64,000 nucleotides of DNA from Sphingobacterium sp. UT-1RO-CII-1. Lineage in GTDB: Bacteria; Bacteroidota; Bacteroidia; Sphingobacteriales; Sphingobacteriaceae. The translations under genes and the position numbers were made by a program. The notes below the pieces were generated by a model. That model made no database searches, was not told where the DNA came from, and saw nothing but the letters and a program-made list of their open reading frames with translations. Every line of letters begins with the position of its first letter. The first letter of the stretch is position 1. This document shows, piece by piece, positions 1 through 8,570 of the stretch. The stretch spans positions 558,001 through 622,000 of the forward strand of contig NZ_JAPPVJ010000002.1 of NCBI RefSeq assembly GCF_026711005.1, read 5' to 3'.

Positions 1-1
1 C

Positions 2-166
2 CCTGAACATCCTGTCCATGCACTAGCAGAAGCCAGAGCAGATAATAATAAGATGCGAATAAAATCACTCAACAAGATTCGAGATTTGATTTCACAGCAT
101 CCTGAAATTAAGATTTTCGGCTATCACGACATCAACGAATTTAAATCGTTTACAAAAAACAATTGA
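2..166 (+). CDS. C-terminal end of a protein, possibly MBL-fold hydrolase (partial)
   Basis: An open frame enters from the left edge and stops with TGA at 164-166, giving 54 residues. The tail reads ...HPEIKIFGYHDINEFKSF..., where a final beta strand is followed by a His-Asp pair and a helix. This resembles the C-terminus of metallo-beta-lactamase-fold hydrolases, in which the last metal-ligand His lies just before the end. That assignment is an inference from a short tail; the catalytic core is outside the window. Confidence 0.45.
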   Translation, partial: PEHPVHALAEARADNNKMRIKSLNKIRDLISQHPEIKIFGYHDINEFKSFTKNN

Positions 167-229
167 TTATATCATACAGATCAAAAACCAGTACGACATC
201 AGATGTGAGCTTTCTCTACAATTTTTAAG

Positions 230-299
230 AAATCAGTTATTTATAAAGCAAATATTCGCTTTATAAAGATATATGTCTTTCATTTGTAATAAACTGATT
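230..299 (+). terminator. nested inverted repeats behind the partial gene
   Basis: TTATAAAGC (241-249) and GCTTTATAA (258-266) form a perfect 9-bp stem with an 8-nt loop. A second, outer pair AAATCAGTT (230-238) / AACTGATTT (291-299) encloses it. It lies between the partial gene and the Crp-like gene, so it could be a terminator for the first or an operator for the second; the lack of a clean T-run makes the choice uncertain. Confidence 0.4.
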
Positions 300-407
300 T
301 AAAGAAGCTTTTATAAACCAACTTGTAAACTCCTTAAAAGGCCACACAAGTACGACTAACTTAATAAAGCCATTCACAACTAAACATGTAAGAAAGGATG
401 AAAAGAG

Positions 408-929
408 ATGACCGATCAATTATTTACAGAAATCAACAAGCACGTCAAAATTTGTGCAGACGCCACCTTAATGCTCAAAAACCGTCTGCAAGAACATAGT
501 CTTGGGCAAAACCGCCAGCTAAGCTTAAAAAAAGGCGACATCGTATACGTCGCCCAAGGTGTTATCAAGAAAATAGGCGTACCTGATGAAGACATCAAAC
601 ACTTTATAGGGCCGAACGATTTTCTTATTATCCCACCCATGAAGTATGCCGAGGTTTTTGTCACACTAACAGCTGGCCAGTTTCTCAGCCTGTCGGAGGC
701 CGATTTTATTCAAATTATGGCATCCCACTCGTATCTGCTTAAGCCCTATCAAAAGCTGATTATGCACTGGCAACGCCGCCGTGCTATACGTGGCGAGCTC
801 TTAAAGCAGGAAAAGGAAAAAGCTAAAGATCTTTTCCCTACCTATTTCAAAGGCATTGCCCAAGCAATCAGCAATAGAGACAAAGCCAATTATTTAAGTA
901 TGAGTAGAAGCTACTACAGCACCTTATAA
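408..929 (+). CDS. Crp/Fnr-like cyclic-nucleotide-binding-fold protein, short form
   Basis: The 173 residues have the layout of Bacteroidota Crp/Fnr-type proteins: a helical start, a beta-roll segment (LKKGDIVYVAQGVIKKIG at about 41-58, FIGPNDFLIIPP at about 66-77) and a long helix near 100-140. The C-terminus (ISNRDKANYLSMSRSYYSTL) corresponds to only the first part of the usual winged helix, since family members normally run about 185-195 residues and continue through a recognition helix of the type LGIT..SLSR. The recognition helix looks degenerate or shortened, so DNA binding is doubtful. A purine-rich AAAAGAG lies just before the ATG. Confidence 0.7.
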   Translation: MTDQLFTEINKHVKICADATLMLKNRLQEHSLGQNRQLSLKKGDIVYVAQGVIKKIGVPDEDIKHFIGPNDFLIIPPMKYAEVFVTLTAGQFLSLSEADFIQIMASHSYLLKPYQKLIMHWQRRRAIRGELLKQEKEKAKDLFPTYFKGIAQAISNRDKANYLSMSRSYYSTL

Positions 930-937
930 ATATACTA

Positions 938-1002
938 GGTATTAAAAGTTTCAAAATCACAACTTTTTAATACCGATTTCGAAACTTATTATTATCGAAA
1001 TC
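938..1002 (+). promoter_or_regulatory. overlapping inverted repeats downstream of the Crp-like gene
   Basis: GGTATTAAAAGTT (938-950) pairs with AACTTTTTAATACC (961-974) with one bulged base. Immediately after, GATTTCGA (975-982) pairs perfectly with TCGAAATC (995-1002). A third pairing, AGTTTCAAAATC (near 947) with GATTTCGAAACT (975-986), is 11 of 12 and excludes the other two. Such mutually exclusive stems are typical of terminators or attenuators; no function is shown. Confidence 0.4.
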
Positions 1003-1424
1003 GAAACTGCAATTCTTCAAAACTGCCCTAACTTTGTTTTATACATTTACGGATGAGGTAAAATAAAGTTATAAAAATGCAACACGCAGGAAATATAAGG
1101 AGTAAAGGCAGATACAGCGCAAAAGCACTTCACATAAGGGCTGTTGGCGAAGCTATGCGCCACAGCAACTTCCTAAAAGGAATCGGGCTGATGGTTGTAT
1201 CCCAGCTGCTGCTTACTTTTGTTTCCGGCAAACAGCCGCACATGAAAATGTACCGGCGTAAGTTTGCGGTGTTCACCCGGTAGCGCGGGATAAGATATTA
1301 AATGACTGCGACTGCACCATGAATAGATGGTTTTTCTGCTAGGCAGAGGCACAGCAGCCGTTCCGCTTAAAAAACGGAATGAACCGATTGTAAACAGAAT
1401 AGTAAACAGATAAAGTATAAGATT
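1003..1424. other. gap without a convincing gene
   Basis: An open frame at 1077-1283 (68 codons) begins with ATG but has no recognisable domain apart from a hydrophobic stretch (LKGIGLMVVSQLLLTF) that could be the decayed signal peptide of the small gene that follows. A short hairpin TTCCG/CGGAA lies near 1360-1378. Nothing else is visible. Confidence 0.4.
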
Positions 1425-1649
1425 ATGTCTTGGTTTGAATTAACTGGCAGTAATCCTACGTTTTCTCAAGACTATACATTAAGAAGTTCTGCGCCAAGTT
1501 GTCCAATAGGTACAGATCAAATCTGCGCAGTGCAGGCCAACAATGATGGTTCCGACCATCCTGAATTGACTGAGGCACTGAAAGACGAGATGATTTTGGC
1601 ACTACACACCCGCAGTTCATCTACTAATGTAAAGTTAAAAAAACCGTAG
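1425..1649 (+). CDS. small Cys-containing protein of the Bacteroidota secreted-peptide type, probably N-truncated
   Basis: The 74 residues contain WFELTGSNPT near the start, a central CPIGTDQICA with two Cys, ENDGS-like NNDGSDHPELTEALKDEM and a Ser/Asn-rich end (SSSTNVKL). This pattern is found in small secreted Bacteroidota proteins that normally begin with a signal peptide. Here the frame is closed by a stop at 1380-1382, so either the ATG at 1425 is used and the protein is not exported, or the 5' end has been lost. It converges on the SusC-SusD-TlpA operon and shares a terminator with it. Its function is unknown. Confidence 0.5.
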   Translation: MSWFELTGSNPTFSQDYTLRSSAPSCPIGTDQICAVQANNDGSDHPELTEALKDEMILALHTRSSSTNVKLKKP

Positions 1650-1675
1650 GTTACTAAAGCATATAACAAATGAGC

Positions 1676-1704
1676 AAGGGGGCGCATAAAAGCAGCCCCC
1701 TTTT
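1676..1704. terminator. bidirectional terminator
   Basis: AAGGGGGC (1676-1683) and GCCCCCTT (1695-1702) form a strong stem with an 11-nt loop and a short T-run after it. It lies between the convergent small gene and the TlpA-like gene, so it can stop transcription from both sides. Confidence 0.85.
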
Positions 1705-1709
1705 GATTT

Positions 1710-2954
1710 TTATTCTACTTCTTCAAATACTAAGACTTCAAGTTCACGCATATCTTCCTTTAACATCAGCCCGTATTTTTCCAATTGCCTGTTTAAAGTT
1801 TCTACGCTCGAATAGTCTTTAATTTCCATACGTAATTTAGATTTAACCTCATCCACAACCGGCGGAAACTCTCCTTGATAATCAATCATAAAAGCTAACA
1901 CATCTGTACTTGACAAACCACTTTCTTTTTCTTCTTGCACCAACTTATTATTAATACTTTGCAACACTAAACAAGGTATTTTTCTATTATCCCATCGGAC
2001 ATTTAATCCTAAAAACATATTCAAATCCGATATAATAGCATTTGCAATTTCTTCTTCCGTTCTAATTTTACTTTCAATACGTTCATAATTAATCCCATTA
2101 ATAAGCAGCCATGATGTTTTCCCTTCTCCATTTATGGGATATCGATATTTATCAGCATTTTTAACAGACCAAACTATACGTTCCTCTTTGAGAAAAAAGG
2201 TTGGCTTCTTTAATCTTGCAAGTACCGAGGTATACGCCCCCAAAACATCCAAGTTATTAATGGTAGACACGTTAACATCTTCTAGTGAATCATAACGTAT
2301 TTCCAATCCACTTTCTTTAGCTTCTTCATTAAACCCTTTTAAAATACGTACAGAACCAATTCTATTTAACTCAGAGGTTTTTGTTAGACTTGATACAATT
2401 TTATCCGCAAAATCATTTTTAATTGGCAACCTAACTGCACCGTCGTTGTATAATTTTTCTACATTTTCTGCTTTTGAAAAATCAGCAAAACTAGTTGCCT
2501 GTACCTTATTCTGAAAAATCCAAGCCGTATGCGGTACTCCTTTATGCGGGAAGTACGATTTTAATAAGGTGTCACCATAAATTGTAGGCAAATGCACCTT
2601 GTTCTTTTTCAAATAGGCATTGTTGGCATAAAATCTCTCTATAGTCTCCTTATCCTGCCAGGTCACAAGTACAATCTGCAATTTGTCGCTCAGCTCATCC
2701 TGCAATTTTTGTAGTTTGGGCATATCCCGAATACAATTGCTACAACTCGTATCAAAAAAGTCCAGAATAATAACTTTATCGTTTATTTCACCCCAATCTA
2801 TTTTGGGCGATTGGTAATTCAGCACTGGCAAATCCGGCAAAACAGGCAGCTCCTGTCCTACTTTTAAAGCCTTGCTCAAATCGACCTTATCCTGCGCCTG
2901 TAGGCTTAAAGCCAACAGCAAGAATAATATCTTTATCTGTATTCTCATCGTCAT
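1710..2954 (-). CDS. TlpA-like thioredoxin-fold protein, third gene of SusC-SusD-TlpA operon
   Basis: The 414-residue protein starts with a signal peptide (hydrophobic core IKILFLLLALSL, then QAQ). A thioredoxin-like domain follows at about 30-165, with VIILDFFDTSCSNC placing a CxxC redox pair at Cys71/Cys74 after the typical strand and Phe-Phe. The remaining 250 residues have no recognised domain and may be a periplasmic partner module. Its ATG overlaps the stop of the SusD gene (position 2954), which implies translational coupling. TlpA-type proteins encoded with SusC/SusD pairs are known in Sphingobacteriaceae; a role in redox or folding of the surface complex is an inference. Confidence 0.85.
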   Translation of the reverse strand: MTMRIQIKILFLLLALSLQAQDKVDLSKALKVGQELPVLPDLPVLNYQSPKIDWGEINDKVIILDFFDTSCSNCIRDMPKLQKLQDELSDKLQIVLVTWQDKETIERFYANNAYLKKNKVHLPTIYGDTLLKSYFPHKGVPHTAWIFQNKVQATSFADFSKAENVEKLYNDGAVRLPIKNDFADKIVSSLTKTSELNRIGSVRILKGFNEEAKESGLEIRYDSLEDVNVSTINNLDVLGAYTSVLARLKKPTFFLKEERIVWSVKNADKYRYPINGEGKTSWLLINGINYERIESKIRTEEEIANAIISDLNMFLGLNVRWDNRKIPCLVLQSINNKLVQEEKESGLSSTDVLAFMIDYQGEFPPVVDEVKSKLRMEIKDYSSVETLNRQLEKYGLMLKEDMRELEVLVFEEVE

Positions 2955-4309
2955 TAACGTTTATTTTGTGGCATACCCGACTCGGTTATGACCATATTTG
3001 GCAACAAATGTGCATATTTCAAACTATTGGGTTCTAGGGTATATATTTGGCCATTTAGGCTACGGGTTAATCTCTTTTTAAAACGTTCATCTTGGTTCAA
3101 CCGCTTCAAATCTGCCCACCGGCTTCCCCGAAATACGAGTTCTTTTCTCCGCTCGTCCAGTATTAATTTGAGCAGACGATCGTCATCAGACTCCGTAATG
3201 GGAGCGAAATAATCTGCATCTATCCTGCTTTTGAGCAATGTATTTATAGCAATTAATGCTTCATCTACTTTTCCGATGCGTACACCAGCCTCCGCTTTAA
3301 TCAAATAGACTTCACTAGTTGTCAAACCTAAGAAACTCATTCCTGCATTGTTATTATAGGAACCTTTAAACACATAAGCTCCAGATTCTGCTGTATGCGC
3401 TCTAAAATATAGTCTTTTGCGATAATCATGTTCACTATATGAATTATATAAATCAGGTGAAATACGTCCAAAATTTTGTCCTATAGCTGCAGAAATTAAA
3501 CTAACAGCAGGAAAAAGAACTTCTTTATTAAATCGCTGAAAAGGATATGAGAGTACTGGATTTATATCTTCATACATTAATAACTCTTCATAAATACTCA
3601 AACTTTCTTCAGCATATATATAAGCCTTTTCATAATCTTGCATATCCAAGTATACCCGTGCAAGCCCTGCATGAGCAGCAGCTTTATGAGGCCGAGCAAC
3701 CACTGGCTCTCTGTTAGGTAAATACTGTAGCGCTTCTTTATAATCGGCTATAATCTGCTGGTAAGTATCCTCTAGCGAACTTCGCACCGACTTATAATCC
3801 AAGCCTGGAGTCAATCGCAAAGGAATACCCATCTCCTGTTTTGCCGTCTCAGGCCTGTAAGGCAAAGTAAAATTCCGAGCTACTTGATGAAAAGCAAATG
3901 CCCGAAAGAAGTGTGCTCCGCCCCATACTTTATCATACTTAGCCTGATTTTGATTTTTATCCACATCTTTTAAAATATCCAAAACCTGATTTGCTAAATA
4001 GACGGTTTTGTAGGGATTTTGCCATTGAGTAGTCATTGTTAAAATCTGAGCAGACCAATTATAAGTTACTCTCTCATCTTCTTGAGATAAACTCTTCCAA
4101 TCACTATCCTTCAAATAATAATCATCCGTTCCTATATCACTAAGTGACGGGTAGCCGTTATTTAAAGTCCCGTAATCATTCAATAAAAGATCGGCATGTT
4201 CCAAGGTCTTGGGCACTGCCATTTTAGCATCAGGCTTTAGGTCCAAATAATCTTTACAGCCAAAACTTAAAAGGCTTATCAGAAATATAAAAAGTAAATT
4301 GTGTTTCAT
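2954..4309 (-). CDS. SusD/RagB-type outer-membrane nutrient-binding lipoprotein
   Basis: The 451 residues begin with a lipoprotein signal (LLFIFLISLLSFGCKD; Cys18 is the lipidation site) and the SusD start motif YLDLKPD. TPR-like helices follow, including GGAHFFRAFAFHQVARNF and a C-terminal LDERRKELVFRGSRWADLKRL, which is a strong family signature. It sits 4 bp behind the SusC gene and overlaps the TlpA gene by one base. SusD proteins cap the SusC barrel on the cell surface and capture the ligand; the ligand here cannot be read from sequence. Confidence 0.95.
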   Translation of the reverse strand: MKHNLLFIFLISLLSFGCKDYLDLKPDAKMAVPKTLEHADLLLNDYGTLNNGYPSLSDIGTDDYYLKDSDWKSLSQEDERVTYNWSAQILTMTTQWQNPYKTVYLANQVLDILKDVDKNQNQAKYDKVWGGAHFFRAFAFHQVARNFTLPYRPETAKQEMGIPLRLTPGLDYKSVRSSLEDTYQQIIADYKEALQYLPNREPVVARPHKAAAHAGLARVYLDMQDYEKAYIYAEESLSIYEELLMYEDINPVLSYPFQRFNKEVLFPAVSLISAAIGQNFGRISPDLYNSYSEHDYRKRLYFRAHTAESGAYVFKGSYNNNAGMSFLGLTTSEVYLIKAEAGVRIGKVDEALIAINTLLKSRIDADYFAPITESDDDRLLKLILDERRKELVFRGSRWADLKRLNQDERFKKRLTRSLNGQIYTLEPNSLKYAHLLPNMVITESGMPQNKR

Positions 4310-4313
4310 GATT

Positions 4314-7300
4314 TTATAAATTAAAGTTCACACCAAAAGAAGTATACCTCGGGTCTGGAATATTTTCTCCATACTCTGGGTCTATTCCTTTTTCATTTGC
4401 CCGCCATAGTGTCCCTATATTTTGTATATAAGCGTAAATACGTGCATTTTTAAGCCCTACTTTTTCGAGTTGCTTCATTGTATAGCTCAGTTGAATATCC
4501 CGCAGCTTAATCTGGTCACCTCGTTCAACTAAAGCCGAGGAATAGTAATATAAATCCGCAGCAGCAACATTATTTGAGTATATAAAAGAAGGAACATCTG
4601 TATATTTCTCGTCACCTGGCTTTTGCCAACGGTTTCCAAAATCTTTATGTTGTAAACCACTTTGTTTAAAATAGCGATTATCAAAGGAAGAACGGACGAA
4701 TTTGTAACCCAATTGATAAGATATATTAAAGGATAAATCGAAGTTTTTGTAAGAAATACTATTTCGGAGTGAGCCAAAAAATCTAGGTCGTGATGAGCCG
4801 TGATTATCCATATCTTCCACTTGCGAGTTATATACTAAAGCAAAGTAATCATCCGACACCTCTCCATCTAAATAACCCTGTGGCATACCTGTCTCTGCAT
4901 CCAACCCTGCCCATTTATAAGTTAATAAGCTATACAAATCATAACCTTTTATAGGAGTCATTATAGTTCCAAAATTTCCAGAACGATACGTATCTGAACG
5001 AAGATTAAGGTTATAAGCCTTTGTTACCTTCATGGTGTGGTAAGCAAATACTAGGTTACTTATCCAATTAAAATCTTTTGTCTGTATGTTTAGCGATTGT
5101 AATGACAGATCAACTCCTCTACCATCTAAATCGGCAGCATTTACCATTAAAGTACTGTATCCTGTTGACGGATCTATGGTGGATGTGGCGATCAAGTCTT
5201 TAGGTTTTTTAATATAATACTCTAAAGCACCCGAGAAACGGTTTTTGACATTAAAATCTAAGCCCATATTAAACATTCCTACGCGCTCCCAGCGCAAGCT
5301 TGGGTTTGGCGGTGCTTGCATTTGCGCATATGAGTTGCCTGTTACAGAATGTGGTGCAGACTGTACATTGATAATTGGAAATGCAGCAGTAGAATTATTT
5401 ACATTTCCGTTATAACCATAGGTAGCTCGCAATTTGAGTAACGGAAAAACCTGCTCATTGATAAAGCTTTCATTCGAAAGCAACCAAGCCCCACCGACCG
5501 ACCAAAAAGGTTGAAACTTATCATTCGTCTTTACGCCAAATAAGTTTGAAGCATCCTGCCGGGCGCTAGCACTCAATATATAGCGCTTATCATACGTATA
5601 AGATCCATTTGCATAATAGGATATGTATCGGTTAGTATATCCCTCCAGCTGAGCATGGTCATCTAAATAGACCGATCCTCCCATTCCATTAAAGACCGGA
5701 ATCGGCTTACCGAATTCTAAAGATTTAAAACTTAAATTTTGAGGATCATAGCCCCAAAATGCTGCTCCGATTAAATTATTACCTACCTGACGAATTTCAG
5801 CTCCTGCTATAGCGTTCAGTTCATGCTTTGCTTTCCAGGATTTCGTATAATCTAATTGTAACCGCCCCTGATGACTCTTGTTATATCTAGATATCGTATT
5901 TAAATAATCTCCTACGGGTAAGCCCCAAATCACTTCATTATCTGTCCAAGAAGCATGGGAATTTATTAACGACCTTTGAAAAATAGACCCTAAACCGTAC
6001 CAAAGTTCAATAGGATTGGTGGAATGCTGATAGGCATACAAAGCTTTTACTGCCAAAGAAGGAGAAAGTTGATAAGCAGTTTGAAAATTTAAGAACACCT
6101 CTCGTAAATGAGTCTTTTCATAATCCTCATACAGTTCTTCTAAAGGTCTATATTTCCAATCTAAAAGCCGTCCACCCGCAGCCGTATCTCGAAATTCAGG
6201 ACTATAATGGGTAGCATCAACAACTAGTGGTCTACCTGCTTCATCAGCTAATTCTAGATATGGATAATTTCTATACAAACGCATATATTCCACACCACTA
6301 GTTGTAGCATCTCTTGTTTTTGCTTCTGTATAAGTTATACCCAGATCTAAACTCAAGTTCTTCAACGGACGTAATTGCGTATTATTCTTCACAGTAAACC
6401 GCTCATAAGAAGAAGTAACTAAAGAATTTAAATTTTTATCGTAACCAATAGAAAGTTGTGTATTTATCTTTTCCGAGCCTCCCAACAACTGCAAGTTGTA
6501 TTGCTGTTTTGTAGAATTACGGTATACGTGTTTCAAAAAATCATCACGTACATCAATTGAACGCAAACGCTCAAACTCAGCTTCCATATCTACGTCAGAA
6601 ACACCACCTTCTTTATGTTTCTTTAGTAGTTGTATTACGGGACTTAAATTTTCATCAAAATCGTACATTCTACTGTCCCAATATCCATTATCAAACAAAA
6701 AACGTTCAGCTTCTATATGGTCTGCACTTGACATTTGTGGGTAATAATACAAGTCGGGCTTTTCACCCACTGTCAAGCTGCTATTAAAAGACAACTGGAA
6801 AGGCTGGTTATACTTTGCACGCTTCGTCGTAATAACAATCACGCCGTTCCCAGACTGCGCGCCCCAAATAGAAGATGCTGCTGCATCTTTCAATACGGTG
6901 ATGTTTTCAATATCGTTGGGGTTAATATTATTAAACATTCCCTTACCATATTCACCAAAACGATTAACATAAGGTATTCCATCAATAACAACTAAAGGCC
7001 AACGCTCGGATCTTAATGTACTTTGACCTCGAATATGAAGGTTCATAACGTTACCCCTATTGGAAGAACTCGTCTTTATAGATGATATGCTCGGTACGAC
7101 ATCCTCAAGTCGGCTCACGAAATCCGTAGACACTTTTCTATTGAATAGTTTGTTGTCTACAAATTCAAAGCTGCCTGTTGCCCGCTCTTTGGGTATAGCT
7201 TGAAATCCTGTACTGATCACTTCTACCTCTTCTATCTGCCGCTCACTGGTCTGTAGAGAGATTTTTAAAAATGCATTTATATTTTCATAAGTAACTTTCT

Positions 7301-7721
7301 GTTCGCTATAGCCTATATGCTTTACAGCGATTATCCCCGATGTGTTATTCACCCGTATGCTAAACTTCCCCTCTTTGTCGGTATAAGCATTTCTTTTAGC
7401 CACGGATACTGTTGCCCCCTCAATTGCTTGCCCATCGGCAGCCGAGCGTACTTCACCACGAAGCACAAGCTCGGTCTGCGTCTGAGCGGCCGCCTGCGTA
7501 TACACAAGCGAACTAAACAACACACAAAATATCGCTATAAGCTGTAAGCCATAGACCATAGGTCTTTTAATATCGTCAGCTCTTTCTTTATCAAGCAGGA
7601 AACCATCCGCTTCATTTAAGCTGTTTTGAGAGCTCCTTTTGCTTTTAACTAACATAGACTCCACTTTACCCCTAACCCCTTCGCAAAACGACTCAAACCA
7701 CCTTAAAATCAATCGATTCAT
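4314..7721 (-). CDS. SusC/RagA-type TonB-linked outer-membrane transporter
   Basis: Reading from ATG 7721 gives 1135 residues. A signal-type hydrophobic segment (YGLQLIAIFCVLFSSLVY) lies about 60 residues in, followed by a carboxypeptidase-regulatory-like domain (LRGEVRSAADGQAIEGATVSV), the plug with VVIDGIPYVN and ENITVLKDAAASSIWGAQSGNGVIVITTK, and a 22-strand barrel ending in ...YTSFGVNFNL with terminal aromatic-rich strand. The frame stays open upstream to 8519, but that part is the 11-bp repeat array and is not convincing protein. ATG 7561 (MVYGLQLI...) would give a normal short signal peptide and is the main alternative start. It is first in the SusC-SusD-TlpA operon. Confidence 0.93.
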   Translation of the reverse strand: MNRLILRWFESFCEGVRGKVESMLVKSKRSSQNSLNEADGFLLDKERADDIKRPMVYGLQLIAIFCVLFSSLVYTQAAAQTQTELVLRGEVRSAADGQAIEGATVSVAKRNAYTDKEGKFSIRVNNTSGIIAVKHIGYSEQKVTYENINAFLKISLQTSERQIEEVEVISTGFQAIPKERATGSFEFVDNKLFNRKVSTDFVSRLEDVVPSISSIKTSSSNRGNVMNLHIRGQSTLRSERWPLVVIDGIPYVNRFGEYGKGMFNNINPNDIENITVLKDAAASSIWGAQSGNGVIVITTKRAKYNQPFQLSFNSSLTVGEKPDLYYYPQMSSADHIEAERFLFDNGYWDSRMYDFDENLSPVIQLLKKHKEGGVSDVDMEAEFERLRSIDVRDDFLKHVYRNSTKQQYNLQLLGGSEKINTQLSIGYDKNLNSLVTSSYERFTVKNNTQLRPLKNLSLDLGITYTEAKTRDATTSGVEYMRLYRNYPYLELADEAGRPLVVDATHYSPEFRDTAAGGRLLDWKYRPLEELYEDYEKTHLREVFLNFQTAYQLSPSLAVKALYAYQHSTNPIELWYGLGSIFQRSLINSHASWTDNEVIWGLPVGDYLNTISRYNKSHQGRLQLDYTKSWKAKHELNAIAGAEIRQVGNNLIGAAFWGYDPQNLSFKSLEFGKPIPVFNGMGGSVYLDDHAQLEGYTNRYISYYANGSYTYDKRYILSASARQDASNLFGVKTNDKFQPFWSVGGAWLLSNESFINEQVFPLLKLRATYGYNGNVNNSTAAFPIINVQSAPHSVTGNSYAQMQAPPNPSLRWERVGMFNMGLDFNVKNRFSGALEYYIKKPKDLIATSTIDPSTGYSTLMVNAADLDGRGVDLSLQSLNIQTKDFNWISNLVFAYHTMKVTKAYNLNLRSDTYRSGNFGTIMTPIKGYDLYSLLTYKWAGLDAETGMPQGYLDGEVSDDYFALVYNSQVEDMDNHGSSRPRFFGSLRNSISYKNFDLSFNISYQLGYKFVRSSFDNRYFKQSGLQHKDFGNRWQKPGDEKYTDVPSFIYSNNVAAADLYYYSSALVERGDQIKLRDIQLSYTMKQLEKVGLKNARIYAYIQNIGTLWRANEKGIDPEYGENIPDPRYTSFGVNFNL

Positions 7722-7784
7722 ATACAGATCATTCACCACCTTACCGTCATTGCAAGTAAAACGTGGTGGTCTATTTACCAGTTC

Positions 7785-7978
7785 TTCGAGTCGTGTTCGA
7801 CACTTGTTCGACAATCCTTCGAGTGCTCTTCGACAGTCCTTCGACTGGGCTTCGAGTCGGCTTCGACACTTGTTCGACAATCCTTCGGATGCTCTTCGAC
7901 TCGCCTTCGACTGGGCTTCGACTCGCACTCGAACAGCACTCGAACAACACTCGAACAGCAGTCGAACACCAGTCGAAC
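7785..7978. repeat. 18-unit array with exact 11-bp period and TCGA core
   Basis: TCGA recurs at 7786, 7797, 7808, 7819, 7830, 7841, 7852, 7863, 7874, (7885 as TCGG), 7896, 7907, 7918, 7929, 7940, 7951, 7962 and 7973, every step being 11 bp. The first 13 units read TTCGA and the last five read TCGAA, so the array is two arms of opposite polarity that could fold on each other (for example TTCGAGTGC against GCACTCGAA). Because 11 is not a multiple of 3 the array codes for 11-residue repeats in several frames and on both strands, which explains the long open frames here. It lies just upstream of the likely SusC start. Confidence 0.95.
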
Positions 7979-8196
7979 AAATGTCCACCAAAGTACGACC
8001 CAATCTCGAAGCCATGCCGAACACCCCGGCTACCCTAGCCGAAGCACTCTTAGTGTATGGCCTAAGTATTCTCCAAGTATGCGTGAAGTAGTAACAGTGT
8101 ATAAGGAGTGTATTAAAAGACATTACACTAGCCATGCTCCATGATGGCTTCATGACTGCCTGGTTCTTGCTCTTTTCTCCCTTTTCCACACACTTT

Positions 8197-8324
8197 GTTG
8201 TGCCGTTCATGTGTGGTTCATGTGTCAAACATGTGTGGTTGTTGTGCCGTTCATGTGTCAGATATGTACCGAGCATGTGTCGCTGTTGTTCATAGACGGC
8301 TTTTAGAAAGTGTAGCGCATGTGT
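8197..8324. repeat. second 11-bp-phased array with CATGTGT core
   Basis: CATGTGT occurs at 8208, 8219, 8230, 8252, 8274 and 8318, all multiples of 11 bp apart, with weaker in-phase versions at 8197 and 8241 (GTTGTGC), 8263 (TATGTAC) and 8285 (GTTGTTC). The core differs from the TCGA array 220 bp away, but the period is identical. Confidence 0.85.
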
Positions 8325-8570
8325 CAAAGCACGTTTCAATTTAAAAGCATCGCCAGTTGTCCCGCGGGCGCGGGACTCCTGAACATTACAACTAAACTGA
8401 TAATAAATTGTGCCGAGAGGCAGCAATAAACATTGAAAGCTATTTAGAGATAAGTAACATCTTTTCTTTATAGGTTTTTCTAGGGCATAATAATCCCCTT
8501 TGCGTAAAAATCGCATCATAGTAACATAGATTTATAAAATTCATAAATGGTTTATAAAAAATAAAAATCC

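Noticed and set aside
1077..1283. 68-codon plus-strand frame
   Set aside because: No recognisable protein and no clear ribosome binding site. It may be a decayed leader of the gene at 1425 but is not supported as a gene.
7639..8091. Open frames of 64 to 150 codons on both strands with FDxxSxxLR- or SKxxRR-type repeats
   Set aside because: They are a by-product of the 11-bp TCGA array and are open in several frames at once.
7722..8519. N-terminal extension of the SusC protein to 1401 residues
   Set aside because: The extra 266 residues are low-complexity and repeat-derived, and they would place the signal sequence far inside the protein.
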